DNA of 64,000 nucleotides from CBDIDH01 sp965277595. Lineage in GTDB: Bacteria; Planctomycetota; Planctomycetia; Isosphaerales; Isosphaeraceae. A program made the translations under genes and the position numbers. Shown one piece after another: positions 47,772 through 56,998 of this stretch. Each line of letters opens with the position of its first letter. The first letter of the stretch is position 1. The notes under the pieces are model-generated. The model was not told the DNA's origin, made no database searches, and saw nothing but the letters and a program-made list of their open reading frames with translations. Location: assembly GCA_965277595.1 (NCBI GenBank), contig CBDIDH010000002.1, positions 4,154,001 to 4,218,000 on the forward strand. The letters are read 5' to 3'.

Positions 47772-49289
47772 TCAGCCCGCGATGACCCGCACCTTCATCC
47801 CCAGCGAGGCGCTGAGCGCGGCCAGCTCGTCAAAGATGTCGCCATAGGCGACGGCAATGTGATTACTCATATAATGCGCCATGATCGTCTCGGGCGAACA
47901 ACCGAGATCGGCGGCCATGAACGGCCACTGGCGGGTCGTTCCGCGCCACCAGCCTTCGCGAACGGCCTCGGGCAGAGCAACCGACTCGCCCCGTCCGAGA
48001 TCCATGACAATCGCCCCATTTCGATCGATCCAGGCTCTTGACCAGGTGATCGGGCCAGGGAGACTTACCCCCGCGAAGGTTCCGCCGGGGACCGGGAAAT
48101 ACCCGGCGGGCTGGCGATAGCTGTGAACGCCCTTCAAGCTCGACACGTCTTGATTGAAGGCGTACGCCCCACAGCTTCCCGAATTGAGCAAGACCCAGAG
48201 AAATCGCCCTTCATGCACAGCGCCCCAGCGGACGTCGTGAAACATCACCGCGCCGGGCATTCCCCTGGCTTCAAGCAGACGCTTCATCAGCTCCATCGGC
48301 ACGAGGTTCCCCTGGTCGGCCTCGGTACTGGTCATCACGGCGTGACCATTCCCCTCGGGCCGAGCGTGCGAGTTCAAGAGTCCTTCCGCGAAATCGCTCG
48401 GCGGCATGAGCTTTAAAAGGCCGAGTTGATACTGCCAGCCCAGACAATCGGCCTTGAACATGTCGAGCAGGTCAAGCACGGCGAGGTAACCGCGTAACTG
48501 TTCTCGGGTCGCCTCCTCGTTGAAATCTTCCGCCTCGGCCTCGCCCCAGTGGAAGGTCACACCGCAATCCTTCACGAACTGGAAGGCGTCATCGACCCGC
48601 GTTTGGCTGACCGACCTTGTCCCGTCGATCAGCCAGGCCTGGTCGACCTTGTGCTCGCTGAAACCGATCGGATAGAGCAAGCGAGGGCCGAAATAGCCGT
48701 TAATCATCCCCATCGACGTATCACCGAGCATCAACGCCAGCACTCGCTTACGGCGAATCTCGGCGAGTACGCGGTCGGCCGTGGCGGTCGCTTTGGGAGT
48801 GAGGTCGGGAGTGTTGTGAAGCTCGGACGTGTCGTATCCGATCCGGCCGGTCGAACACCATTCGTCGAGCCTTTCCATGAATCGGGCATCAGCCGTCCAG
48901 TCGGCCGCGTCGGTCCAGACGCGCGCGGCCTCGCGGCCCACGGATTCGAGCGACGCACCCGTGTTCAGGAGCGCGACGAGGCCCGGCCAGGTCCCCGAGA
49001 AATTCGAGGCGAGCAGGAGCGGGTTCTCCTTGCCGACAACCCCGTCCACCGTATGCGGCGCATAGGCCCAGTGCACAAAGACGCCGACCATCGGGTCCTC
49101 GATCGGCCCGAGCTTCGCGATGGCCTCATCGGGACGTGTCAGATAGCCGTCAACAACGTAAGGTGCTTTCCCCAAATGCTTTAACGCCGCAACCAGTTGC
49201 TCGGTCGTCTCGCGCGACTGCGGCAAGGCCCACTCGTTCGGCTTCGCCCGGTAATCTCCCGGCCAGAACACGGCGACCTTCTTTGACAT
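47772..49289 (-). CDS. L-fucose/arabinose-isomerase-like protein
   Basis: 505 residues from ATG 49289; GTG at 49301 and ATG at 49298 are alternatives. Start MSKKVAVFWPGDYRAKPNEW. Fold features of the fucose-isomerase-like group: VVDGYLTRPDEAIAKLGPIE, GVFVHWAYAPHTVDGVVG, LALMLGDTSMGMINGYFG, DCLGWQYQLGLLKLMPPSD and STEADQGNLVPMELMKRLLE (Glu for metal binding), with MFHDVRWGAVHEGRFLWVLL. Probably a sugar or polyol isomerase with Mn/Mg; substrate unknown. The thioesterase gene lies just upstream on the same strand. Confidence 0.8.
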   Translation of the reverse strand: MSKKVAVFWPGDYRAKPNEWALPQSRETTEQLVAALKHLGKAPYVVDGYLTRPDEAIAKLGPIEDPMVGVFVHWAYAPHTVDGVVGKENPLLLASNFSGTWPGLVALLNTGASLESVGREAARVWTDAADWTADARFMERLDEWCSTGRIGYDTSELHNTPDLTPKATATADRVLAEIRRKRVLALMLGDTSMGMINGYFGPRLLYPIGFSEHKVDQAWLIDGTRSVSQTRVDDAFQFVKDCGVTFHWGEAEAEDFNEEATREQLRGYLAVLDLLDMFKADCLGWQYQLGLLKLMPPSDFAEGLLNSHARPEGNGHAVMTSTEADQGNLVPMELMKRLLEARGMPGAVMFHDVRWGAVHEGRFLWVLLNSGSCGAYAFNQDVSSLKGVHSYRQPAGYFPVPGGTFAGVSLPGPITWSRAWIDRNGAIVMDLGRGESVALPEAVREGWWRGTTRQWPFMAADLGCSPETIMAHYMSNHIAVAYGDIFDELAALSASLGMKVRVIAG

Positions 49290-49349
49290 GGCTCGCATCA
49301 CCCCTTTTCACGGACTGAGTCGCTGACGTTTCCGCGTTGTGAATCACGA

Positions 49350-49751
49350 TCAACCCTCACCACGCTTGCGGGCCACTCGACGAGCAAAGCGATCCACGTC
49401 GATGACCCTGCGACGATGGATTCCACGAGCGACAGGCTCGGTCCCGTCATGAGCCTCGACGGCAAAGGTGACCGAGGCGCCATCCACCAAGATCACCCTT
49501 GCCTTGCAAACCACCGTGAACCCTTCCGGCACCGGCGCCAGGTGTTCAACCTCGACGTAAGTCCCGACACTTCTCTCGTTTGGCTCAAGACAGGGGGCGA
49601 TCGCGTTCCGCGCGGCAAATTCCAGGTGAGCAACCAGCCAGGGGGTTGCCAGCACGGCCGGCATCCGGTTGTCGGCAAAGACGATCCGGTTCGACGGGCC
49701 GACCGTGACCCGCTCCTCGGCCGACAGGCCAGTCCTGGGTATCGTCTTCAT
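49350..49751 (-). CDS. Hotdog-fold thioesterase
   Basis: 133 residues. MKTIPRTGLSAEERVTVGPS, FADNRMPAVLATPWLVAHLE, FAARNAIAPCLEPNERSVGT, YVEVEHLAPVPEGFTVVCKA and SVTFAVEAHDGTEPVARGIH. The arrangement VLATPWLVAHLExAARxA and SVGTxVxVxHLAPxPxG is that of the fluoroacetyl-CoA-thioesterase-like branch. It hydrolyses an acyl-CoA; the acyl group is unknown. The length is normal. Confidence 0.85.
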   Translation of the reverse strand: MKTIPRTGLSAEERVTVGPSNRIVFADNRMPAVLATPWLVAHLEFAARNAIAPCLEPNERSVGTYVEVEHLAPVPEGFTVVCKARVILVDGASVTFAVEAHDGTEPVARGIHRRRVIDVDRFARRVARKRGEG

Positions 49752-50156
49752 CAGATCACAACTCCTCGATCAAAACCTGATCAGCAGGACCAGACTTCTG
49801 ACAGGCACGTCACGCCTTGGCTTCGTTTCGCAAAATCGACCCGCAAAAGTCTTTGGGTTTGGGTCACCCATTGTTACCTGATTTCGAACCAAAAATTCAG
49901 AGATCCATGAACCGTTGGCCTAAATGTTCGCCTTCTGGCCCTCGGACATTGGTCAGTGAGGCGACAGACCTTACAATCCGTTTGTGTTCAGCGGCGGGAA
50001 GATTACAAAGTCCTTCTTTAGATCAATAGGGCTTTTTGCGCATTAGCGACTGTTTTTGACGTAAGGCCAACGGGCACAAGGACAAAGGGCAGAATTTCTA
50101 TTTTTGTCCTATGTCGTTCTTTCCATTAACCTTACGGCGATACCGCAACAACTCTT

Positions 50157-50214
50157 ATGACCAAGCAGGCGGAATTTTTCGGTCATGGGCAATCGGTCAT
50201 CGGGACTTTGCAAT
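50157..50214. repeat. Palindromic intergenic repeat, part-copy B
   Basis: ATGACCAAG, then a T-rich stretch, TTCGGTCATGGGCAATCGGT and CATCGGGACTTTGCAATT. It corresponds to the right half of copy A (47574-47674), with several substitutions and without the left arm. Confidence 0.65.
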
Positions 50215-50225
50215 TCTCCTGTGTT

Positions 50226-50299
50226 CAGCGGGCTCGTGCTTGACCGGGAACCCGTCGATAACCAGCGGGCTCGTGCTTGACCGGGAACCCGTCGATAAC
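50226..50299. repeat. Tandem duplication of 37 bp
   Basis: Two perfect copies of a 37-bp unit that starts CAGCGGGCTCGTGCTTGACC, at 50226-50262 and 50263-50299. Each contains GGGAACCC. It sits 103 bp upstream of the ferredoxin gene; it is probably a recent slippage or duplication event. Confidence 0.9.
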
Positions 50300-50401
50300 C
50301 ATAATTACCATCCGGCGATCAGGCTCGGGAAGAGTTGAGAGATCGCTCTCGCGAATCGGGCGTGAACGGAACCCAAGACTCGACAAGCTGGAACCAGTCT
50401 C

Positions 50402-50773
50402 ATGGCCGCAGCCTCACTCGCGGGCAAACCTCGGAAGGTGATCCCCAAGATCCTGGCGGTGATCCATGCCGACGGATGCACCGGCTGTGAAGCCTGTCTT
50501 GAGGTTTGCCCGGTCGATTGCATTTATAAGGTTCCCGGCGAAGAATACGCCAGCTTGCAGACCTGGTGCGACGTCGACCTCGACCGCTGCATCGGCTGCA
50601 AGCACTGTGCACAGGTCTGCCCCTGGGACGCGATCGACATGATCGACACCGTCGACGTCGCTCAGCATGTCGCGGTCAAGGGCGGCCCCCCTGAATACGT
50701 CGACCGCCATTTTGACGACCTTGTCGACGCCGCGCAACGCAACGCGGTCGGCATCCTCGCCAAGAAGAAATAA
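50402..50773 (+). CDS. 2x[4Fe-4S] ferredoxin
   Basis: 123 residues. Two cluster motifs: CTGCEACLEVCPVDC (first CxxCxxCxxxC) and CIGCKHCAQVCPWDAIDMID (second). An N-terminal basic leader (KPRKVIPKILAVIHADG) and a C-terminal helical tail (DDLVDAAQRNAVGILAKKK) extend it beyond a minimal ferredoxin. A cytoplasmic electron carrier. The partner is unknown. Confidence 0.93.
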   Translation: MAAASLAGKPRKVIPKILAVIHADGCTGCEACLEVCPVDCIYKVPGEEYASLQTWCDVDLDRCIGCKHCAQVCPWDAIDMIDTVDVAQHVAVKGGPPEYVDRHFDDLVDAAQRNAVGILAKKK

Positions 50774-50921
50774 GCCACGCGGTCCACGATTGACCTGCTT
50801 CGGATTCTTTCGAATGCGCGTAACGTCCCCTCACTATTGTGCTGAGGTGACGGCCTCCTTCGCGCCGCCGACCCCGCCCAGCCCTCGGCGCCAATTCTTG
50901 ACGCACCCTGGAGATACGCCC

Positions 50922-52370
50922 ATGCGCCGGCTTGCCGGACCCGGTCTGAACCGACAATCCCTCTTTCCAGTTGCCCTGGCCCTGGCATTCCCCATCGTGC
51001 CCGCCCTCAGTGGTTGTGGTGGCACCGGAGTCGAATCCACGGTCTCCGCTGCTCCACCGCCCGGCAATGTCGCCAAGGAAGTTGCGGGCGAGAGGCGCGA
51101 CGGCAAGGACGGTGAGGTCGTTGAACCCGTCCGCAAGGTTGACCCCAAAAAGGCGATCGATGTCGTCAAAGGGGACATCTCCGGTGGCGAATCAGCCTCG
51201 GGCGGTACGGCCGAAGACCTTCTCTGGCAAACTCCCGATCCCAAGCTGATCACCGACGAACCGTACACGGCGACCGTTCCCCGCGGTCTCCCCGCCTTGA
51301 CGACCTACATTCCCGCCTCGAACCCGCTCACCAAGGGTAAAGTCGAGCTGGGCAAGCAGTTATACTTTGAGCCGCGGATCTCCCTGAACGGCACGGTGAG
51401 CTGCGCGACCTGCCATAATCCGGTCAAGGGATGGACCGACAACCTCAAGACGTCGGTTGGCATCGACGGTCAGGTCGGCGGTCGGAATGCCCCGACGGTC
51501 CTCAACACGGTCTTTGGCCGAACCATGTTCTGGGACGGCCGCGCTCCGTCGCTCGAAGGCCAATCGCAAGGGCCGCCGCAGAACCCGATCGAGATGGGCA
51601 AGCAGTCTTACGGCGACATTATCAAGCGATTGCGCGCCATCCCCGGCTATCGTGACCAGTTCCGCAAGGTCTTCGGAACCGACGTCACGCTGGACGGCGT
51701 CGCCAAGGCGATCGCTTCGTTTGAACGGGTTGCCGCTCTTTCGGGCAATTCCGCGTATGACAAGTATCAGCAAGGGGATATGGCCGCGCTGACCGAGAGT
51801 CAGAAACGCGGAATGATTCTCTTCGGCCTTCGCCTCGCCGAGGATGATGAGTTCAAGACCGACGTCAAGCTCAAGAAAGCCGAATGCACGTCGTGTCACG
51901 CCGGATTCAACTTCAGCGACGAACAGTTTCACAATCTCGGCATCGGCTGGGTTGCGAACCAGGGGAAGTTCGTCGACCTTGGGCGTCTGATTATTGATCC
52001 CGTCGGCGCCAAGAATCCCGCCGACCTCGGCGCCTTCAAGACGCCGACCGTCCGAGGCGCTGCCAAGACCGCCCCATACATGCACGACGGCAGTCTCGCC
52101 ACGCTCACAGACGTCGTCGATCATTACAACAAGGGAGGCAATGCCAACCCCTTTCTGGACAAGGACATCAAGAAACTCAACCTCACCGACAAGGAAGTTA
52201 TCGACGTCGTTGAGTTCATGAAGTCACTGACTGGCGAAACGCTCAAAGTCAGTCTTCCCAAGCTCCCCGTCGGCCCCGACGGCAAGGCTCCCGACCCCGC
52301 GGACGCCCTCGCTACCCCGAGTGCCCGGACAGCCTGGAACGGGATCATTCACCCCTTTCGTATGCACTGA
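50922..52370 (+). CDS. Di-haem cytochrome c peroxidase-family lipoprotein
   Basis: 482 residues from ATG 50922 (GGAG upstream; the frame is open further upstream without a start signal). Lipoprotein signal FPIVPALSGCGGTG with the lipobox Cys. Two CxxCH haem sites: NGTVSCATCHNPVKGWTDN and KAECTSCHAGFNFSDEQFHN. Family motifs LGKQLYFEPRISLNGTVSC, RNAPTVLNTVFGRTMFWDGR and FKTPTVRGAAKTAPYMHDGS. It reduces peroxide with electrons from a c-type donor (family function) or has a MauG-like role. Located at the cell envelope. An intrinsic terminator follows. Confidence 0.93.
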   Translation: MRRLAGPGLNRQSLFPVALALAFPIVPALSGCGGTGVESTVSAAPPPGNVAKEVAGERRDGKDGEVVEPVRKVDPKKAIDVVKGDISGGESASGGTAEDLLWQTPDPKLITDEPYTATVPRGLPALTTYIPASNPLTKGKVELGKQLYFEPRISLNGTVSCATCHNPVKGWTDNLKTSVGIDGQVGGRNAPTVLNTVFGRTMFWDGRAPSLEGQSQGPPQNPIEMGKQSYGDIIKRLRAIPGYRDQFRKVFGTDVTLDGVAKAIASFERVAALSGNSAYDKYQQGDMAALTESQKRGMILFGLRLAEDDEFKTDVKLKKAECTSCHAGFNFSDEQFHNLGIGWVANQGKFVDLGRLIIDPVGAKNPADLGAFKTPTVRGAAKTAPYMHDGSLATLTDVVDHYNKGGNANPFLDKDIKKLNLTDKEVIDVVEFMKSLTGETLKVSLPKLPVGPDGKAPDPADALATPSARTAWNGIIHPFRMH

Positions 52371-52406
52371 CCGCCTTGGTCACTCCGTGACAAATTCGAA
52401 TCTCGC

Positions 52407-52441
52407 GGCCCGGCGACCTCGTAAAGTCCCGGGCCCTTTTT
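52407..52441 (+). terminator. Intrinsic terminator after the peroxidase gene
   Basis: Stem GGCCCGG (52407-52413) with CCGGGCC (52429-52435), loop of 15 bases, then a T-run at 52437-52441. Situated 37 bp past the stop. Confidence 0.8.
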
Positions 52442-52508
52442 GCGTCAAGGTTTCGTGAAAGCGAGACGCGCCCGTTTCCTCGCCCTGTCGACCTCGAAAG
52501 TTTCCGGC

Positions 52509-55500
52509 ATGATTCGGCGGTCGTTAACCCCTTGTCTCACAATCGCTTGTCTTCTTCTCCTGGTTCTGGCTTTTTACGGCCGGGCCCTCTTCCAGGGTGA
52601 GCAGTTCGCCTATCGAGACGCCGCCCACTATTACTATCCGCTCTATCAGCGAGTTCAGAACGAGTGGAAGGCTGGGCGTCTGCCGCTCTGGGAACCTGAA
52701 GAAAATAGCGGAATGCCCTTGCTCGGCAATCCGACCGCCGCCGTCCTCTATCCGGGAAAACTGATTTTCACGGTCGTCCCTTATCCATTGGGGATGCGGC
52801 TTTACGTCGTGGGTCATACGCTTCTCGCCTTCGCGGCGATGATGATCCTGCTCCGTGGATGGGAAATCTCATGGACTGGCTCGGCGGTAGGTGCCCTCGC
52901 GTATGCCTTTGGCGGTCCCATCATATTTCAGTATTGCAACGTCATTTATCTCGTCGGCGCGGCCTGGCTCCCGCTCGGCTTCCGGGCTGTGGATCGCTGG
53001 ATCCGGCTCGGTCGACGTTTAGCTATGGCGGAGTTGGCAGTCGTTCTGACGATGGAAACGCTGGGTGGCGACCCGGAATCCGCCTACTTAACTGGCATCT
53101 GCGCGGGAGGATACGCCCTCGCACTCGCCTGGAGTCGTCGGTCTATTCACCGATTCAGCAAGGAGGCCAGACGGCCCCCTCGCGCGATCGTTAAGGGGTT
53201 ATTCTTCTCCACAATGAGCGGACTCCTCGCGGCCTGGGTCTTCGGTACGCTTATCATGGCGCGATGGGCACCGTCTCTGAGACCCCCCGCCCCGCCTAAA
53301 CAGCCGAGTTTGCCATTGCCCTGGATGATGGCTTCAAGAGTCGCCGTGATGATCGCGTGGATCGTGCTCGGTTTGATCCTTCTCGCACGCGGCAGACGGC
53401 TTAAACACGCTGGAAACCAATCGATTCTCGTACCGATGCTCGCGGGTCTGGCATGGGCTGCCTTCCTGGCGGGTTGCCTCGCGGGGGCGCAACTTTTTCC
53501 CGTCCTCGAATTCACCGGTCAGAGCGGCCGGGCGGCCGGTGATGGCCCTCATGACATTTTTCCGTTCAGTTTGCACCCGCTCCGTATTGTCGAATTCTTA
53601 TGGCCGAATATCTTTGGAACTCCCTTTCACGGCAACAAGTTCTGGGTTGGCGCCTTACCTCCGGTCGACACGCATCCCAAGGTCTGGGCGCCAACGCTTT
53701 ATCTTGGTGCCTTGACCCTGGTTCTCGCTCTTGGATCATTACAAATTCGGTCGGTAGCTCCCTGGCAAGTCTGGATGATCTTCATTGCCGCGCTCAGCCT
53801 GCTAGGCAGCCTTGGCGAATACGGCGGCCCTCTCTGGACCGCTCGACTTGCGCCAAAAATGGCGAAAATGATCGGCGATCACGATCCCCGGGAGACTCCC
53901 ACCATCCGCGAAGACGGCTATCTTCGAGACGGCGATGGAAGTGTTTACTGGTTCCTCGCCAATGGTCTTCCGGGTTTTCGCCAGTTCCGGTTCCCGAGCA
54001 AACTACTGACCTTGACAGCCTTTGCGCTCACGGCGCTGGCGGGTCAAGGTTGGGACGCTCTTCAGTCGGGCACATCAAACACACGACGCCGGGTCGCCGC
54101 CTGGTCGGTTGCCTTGCTCGCCCTGAGTCTGCTGGTTTTGAGTTTGACTATCGTCTTTCGCTCCGCCTTTTTTCAAAGGCTTAACCTGGCCCGGCTCTCG
54201 TCGGATTATGGACCTTTCGACGCCGCCGGGGCGGTGGTCGAGACTCAGCGCGCCCTGGTTCAGGCCGCTGTCGTGCTGGTCGCGGCACTGGGCTTGATCT
54301 GGTTCACCCGTCGGCACGCGCGAATTGCTGCAATTCTTGTCTTGATCGTGACTTCCGCCGATCTTGCCGTGGCGAACGCGCCTTATGTGATGACCGTTCC
54401 ACAGTCGCTTCTGGACGATCAGCCCGAGGTCTGGGCGCAAATCGAACGGGCCGAGAGGGATAAACCGGCGGACGGCCCCTATCGAGTCCATCGAGTTCCG
54501 CTCTGGAGTCCGCCCGCGCGTTCGCAAGAACCCTCGAACGACCTGGCGCGCGACCTGGTGGCCTGGGAGCGCTCGACCATCCAGCCCAAGTATGGGATCA
54601 CCCTCGGCGTTCACTACACGAGAACCCTGGGCGTGGCGGAACTCTACGATTACGACTGGTACTTCGGTGGTTTCCGCCGAGGTGCCACGGCTTCCGCCGC
54701 CCGATTTTTGGGAATTCCGCGCGAGACGCCCGTCGTCGTTTACCCGAGACGGGCCTTCGACATGTGGAACACGCGTTACTTCATCCTCCCCTATTATCCA
54801 AGCTGGGACGACGAGCACCGAGGGATCGCCTCCTTCCTCGACGCGACCGAGCGAATTGAGCCTCCCGCCGATGCCTTTCTTGGTCCCGCTGGCCTGGAAA
54901 AAGAACGTTCCTGGGTCCTCCATCGCGATTATCAGATCCTCCGCAATCTCAACGCCTTCCCGCGGGCCTGGGTCGTTCACGAGTCGCGTGGCCTCAAGCC
55001 GCTTCAGGGTCTCAGCCGCGTTGATCGCAAGCTGCCCATGGAGGAAATCGTCTTCTCAAATGATCGCTTCTGGGAAGATCAGACCCGAACCGTCTATGAT
55101 CCCCGGCGCCTTGTCTGGGTTGAGCGCGATGACCAGCTCGCACTCTCCGGCTCTCTTCCTGGCGGACGCCCCGAGCTTTCAGAAACTGTCAGGGTTGTCT
55201 CCCTCGAATCCGAACGCGTGGTCCTTGAGGCGCAACTGCAACGCCCTGGGGTGGTTGTGCTCGCGGACATCTTTTACCCGGGCTGGGAATTGTCGATCGA
55301 TGGCGTGACCGCCCCCATCTATCGGGTCAACCGGATGATGCGAGGCGCGGCCGTTCCGTCCGGTCGGCATACCCTGGTTTACACCTATCGGCCGCTCTCG
55401 GTCCGGCTCGGCCTGATTATCTCGGGTATTGGTCTGATCGCACTGTCCATATTCATGCTCTGGTCAATCCGGTCGCCCGGCGTGCCATCGATGGTCAAGC

Positions 55501-55517
55501 AGGCCGAAAACGACTGA
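52509..55517 (+). CDS. YfhO-like multi-spanning membrane protein
   Basis: 1002 residues from ATG 52509. About a dozen membrane helices, the first being LTPCLTIACLLLLVLAFYGR. Family landmarks: FAYRDAAHYYYPLYQRVQNE and RLPLWEPEENSGMPLLGNPT near the N-terminus, and WNTRYFILPYYPSWDDEHRG with a C-terminal beta domain (ILYPGW-like ADIFYPGWELSIDG, YRVNRMMRGAAVPSGRHTLV). YfhO-type proteins are thought to be membrane glycosyltransferases of the GT-C type that modify lipoteichoic acid or other polymers. The acceptor here is unknown. Confidence 0.85.
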   Translation: MIRRSLTPCLTIACLLLLVLAFYGRALFQGEQFAYRDAAHYYYPLYQRVQNEWKAGRLPLWEPEENSGMPLLGNPTAAVLYPGKLIFTVVPYPLGMRLYVVGHTLLAFAAMMILLRGWEISWTGSAVGALAYAFGGPIIFQYCNVIYLVGAAWLPLGFRAVDRWIRLGRRLAMAELAVVLTMETLGGDPESAYLTGICAGGYALALAWSRRSIHRFSKEARRPPRAIVKGLFFSTMSGLLAAWVFGTLIMARWAPSLRPPAPPKQPSLPLPWMMASRVAVMIAWIVLGLILLARGRRLKHAGNQSILVPMLAGLAWAAFLAGCLAGAQLFPVLEFTGQSGRAAGDGPHDIFPFSLHPLRIVEFLWPNIFGTPFHGNKFWVGALPPVDTHPKVWAPTLYLGALTLVLALGSLQIRSVAPWQVWMIFIAALSLLGSLGEYGGPLWTARLAPKMAKMIGDHDPRETPTIREDGYLRDGDGSVYWFLANGLPGFRQFRFPSKLLTLTAFALTALAGQGWDALQSGTSNTRRRVAAWSVALLALSLLVLSLTIVFRSAFFQRLNLARLSSDYGPFDAAGAVVETQRALVQAAVVLVAALGLIWFTRRHARIAAILVLIVTSADLAVANAPYVMTVPQSLLDDQPEVWAQIERAERDKPADGPYRVHRVPLWSPPARSQEPSNDLARDLVAWERSTIQPKYGITLGVHYTRTLGVAELYDYDWYFGGFRRGATASAARFLGIPRETPVVVYPRRAFDMWNTRYFILPYYPSWDDEHRGIASFLDATERIEPPADAFLGPAGLEKERSWVLHRDYQILRNLNAFPRAWVVHESRGLKPLQGLSRVDRKLPMEEIVFSNDRFWEDQTRTVYDPRRLVWVERDDQLALSGSLPGGRPELSETVRVVSLESERVVLEAQLQRPGVVVLADIFYPGWELSIDGVTAPIYRVNRMMRGAAVPSGRHTLVYTYRPLSVRLGLIISGIGLIALSIFMLWSIRSPGVPSMVKQAEND

Positions 55518-55591
55518 TCAAGGCAAGGAACCCTGCTTTGGGTTCGTTTTCCAAACCAAGCCCTCCCGCGCAGAGAGAGCAAAGCTGACCT

Positions 55592-56575
55592 ATGTTATCG
55601 AATCTGGGGTTCATGGACCGATCGGACCGGGTCCGGATCGAGGTCAAGGGGCCGGATCGGGCCAAATTTTTGCATAACCTGACGACGAATGAGGTCAAGC
55701 GACTGGCGGTCGGGCAGGGGGTTGAAGCTTTTGTGACGAGCCCGCAGGGGAAGACGATCGGCCATTTAACGTTGCTGGCGACCGAGGATGCAATCTTGGC
55801 GCGGACCGATCCAGGGGGCGCGGAGGGGGTGCTTCCGCACTTCCAGAAATATGGCCTCTTCGATGATGTCGAGGTCAATGACGTATCGTCGTCGTTGTTT
55901 GAGTTGCACCTGTTCGGCCCGGCGGTCGAGGAGGTTCTGGGACGCATCGGCGCCGAAATGCCCGGGTCGGGAGAGCTAAGCCATCTGGCCACAAATATTG
56001 CGGGGGTTAGGGTTAGAATCATCCGCGAGTCGCCGCTGGGGGCGCCGGCGTTGACGCTGATTGGTGACCTCGTTGATGCCGAAGGGGTCCGCGAGGTGAT
56101 CCGAACGGAAGCGGGATCGGCCTGGACCGAGATGGAGCTAGACAGTGCCGAGGCGATGCGGATCGAGGCGGGGACGCCGGTTTTTGGGCGGGACGTGACG
56201 GCCGAGAACCTGCCGCAAGAGGTGGCGCGCGACGACCGGGCGATCAACTTCGTGAAGGGGTGCTACCTCGGTCAAGAAACGGTTGCGAGAATCGATGCGC
56301 TCGGCCACGTCAACAAGCTGCTCCGGCTCCTCCGAATCACGGGAGGGATCGACGACGTTCCGCCGGTCGGGTCGGCGATCGAGGCGGATGGGAAAGTCGT
56401 CGGCGTGGTCACCTCGTCGGCCTTTTCCAGTGAACGGGGCTCTCCGGTGGCGCTCGGGTATGTCAAACTGGCAAAATCAACAGCGGGGTCCGCGGTGGAA
56501 ATTCAACAAGTCGGTCGCCGGGTCGCGGCGGTCGTTAGCGACCTTCCGCGACCGGGCGAGGCGTCGGCTCAGTAA
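55592..56575 (+). CDS. ygfZ: YgfZ/GcvT-like folate-binding protein
   Basis: 327 residues. GcvT-like fold: RIEVKGPDRAKFLHNLTTNE, TSPQGKTIGHLTLLATEDAI, and the YgfZ signature NFVKGCYLGQETVARIDALG (K-G-C-Y-x-G-Q-E) with the conserved Cys. Known role: folate-dependent help in assembly or repair of Fe-S enzymes. It is separated from the YfhO-like gene by 74 bp and ends one base before the stop of a convergent small gene. Confidence 0.9.
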   Translation: MLSNLGFMDRSDRVRIEVKGPDRAKFLHNLTTNEVKRLAVGQGVEAFVTSPQGKTIGHLTLLATEDAILARTDPGGAEGVLPHFQKYGLFDDVEVNDVSSSLFELHLFGPAVEEVLGRIGAEMPGSGELSHLATNIAGVRVRIIRESPLGAPALTLIGDLVDAEGVREVIRTEAGSAWTEMELDSAEAMRIEAGTPVFGRDVTAENLPQEVARDDRAINFVKGCYLGQETVARIDALGHVNKLLRLLRITGGIDDVPPVGSAIEADGKVVGVVTSSAFSSERGSPVALGYVKLAKSTAGSAVEIQQVGRRVAAVVSDLPRPGEASAQ

Positions 56576-56576
56576 G

Positions 56577-56837
56577 TTAGTCGTCGATCGAATGCAGGCC
56601 GTCGGCGGGGATGTTGGCGATCTGGAGGATCGTCTCGGGGCCGCGGACGAGGCCGAGACTTTCGAGAACGAGCACGCCGAAGGGCGAATCGCCGCGGCGG
56701 TTTTCCGGGTCGCTATCGGCGCGGGCGAGTCGGCCGCGGACGGTGGTTCCGGCGTAATCGACGCGGACAAGCGGGCAGCGCGTCCCCTGTCGGCGGCGAA
56801 TCGAGACGAGAACCGTCTGGCATTGTTCGAACGTCAT
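56577..56837 (-). CDS. Small hypothetical protein
   Basis: 86 residues from ATG 56837, with AAGGAGGAAG upstream, a strong ribosome site. MTFEQCQTVLVSIRRRQGTR, CPLVRVDYAGTTVRGRLARA, PFGVLVLESLGLVRGPETIL. Compact beta-rich look. Not recognised. Convergent with ygfZ. Confidence 0.65.
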   Translation of the reverse strand: MTFEQCQTVLVSIRRRQGTRCPLVRVDYAGTTVRGRLARADSDPENRRGDSPFGVLVLESLGLVRGPETILQIANIPADGLHSIDD

Positions 56838-56998
56838 CGGCTTCCTCCTTGATGACCGATCCCGATGCAAGAACACGGGCGCGTCGGACGTCGACGCTTC
56901 GGAAACTGGGTTTCGACCCCGTTCCAAGCCTACCTTGAGCCGAATCCTTCAAATCGTCAAGGTCGATCGAACCACAAAGATGAACGAAAACTCAATCC

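Larger units (their letters stand above)
49752..50401. other. Intergenic region with repeats
   Basis: About 650 bp without a gene, lower in GC than the neighbours. It holds a part-copy of the palindromic repeat (50157-50214) and a perfect tandem duplication (50226-50299). The promoter of the ferredoxin gene should lie in its last 100 bases, but no clear -35/-10 pair can be named. Confidence 0.6.

Noticed and set aside
45715..47847. Long open frame opposite the DUF1570 gene
   Set aside because: Pure antisense reading of a well-supported gene; no domain.
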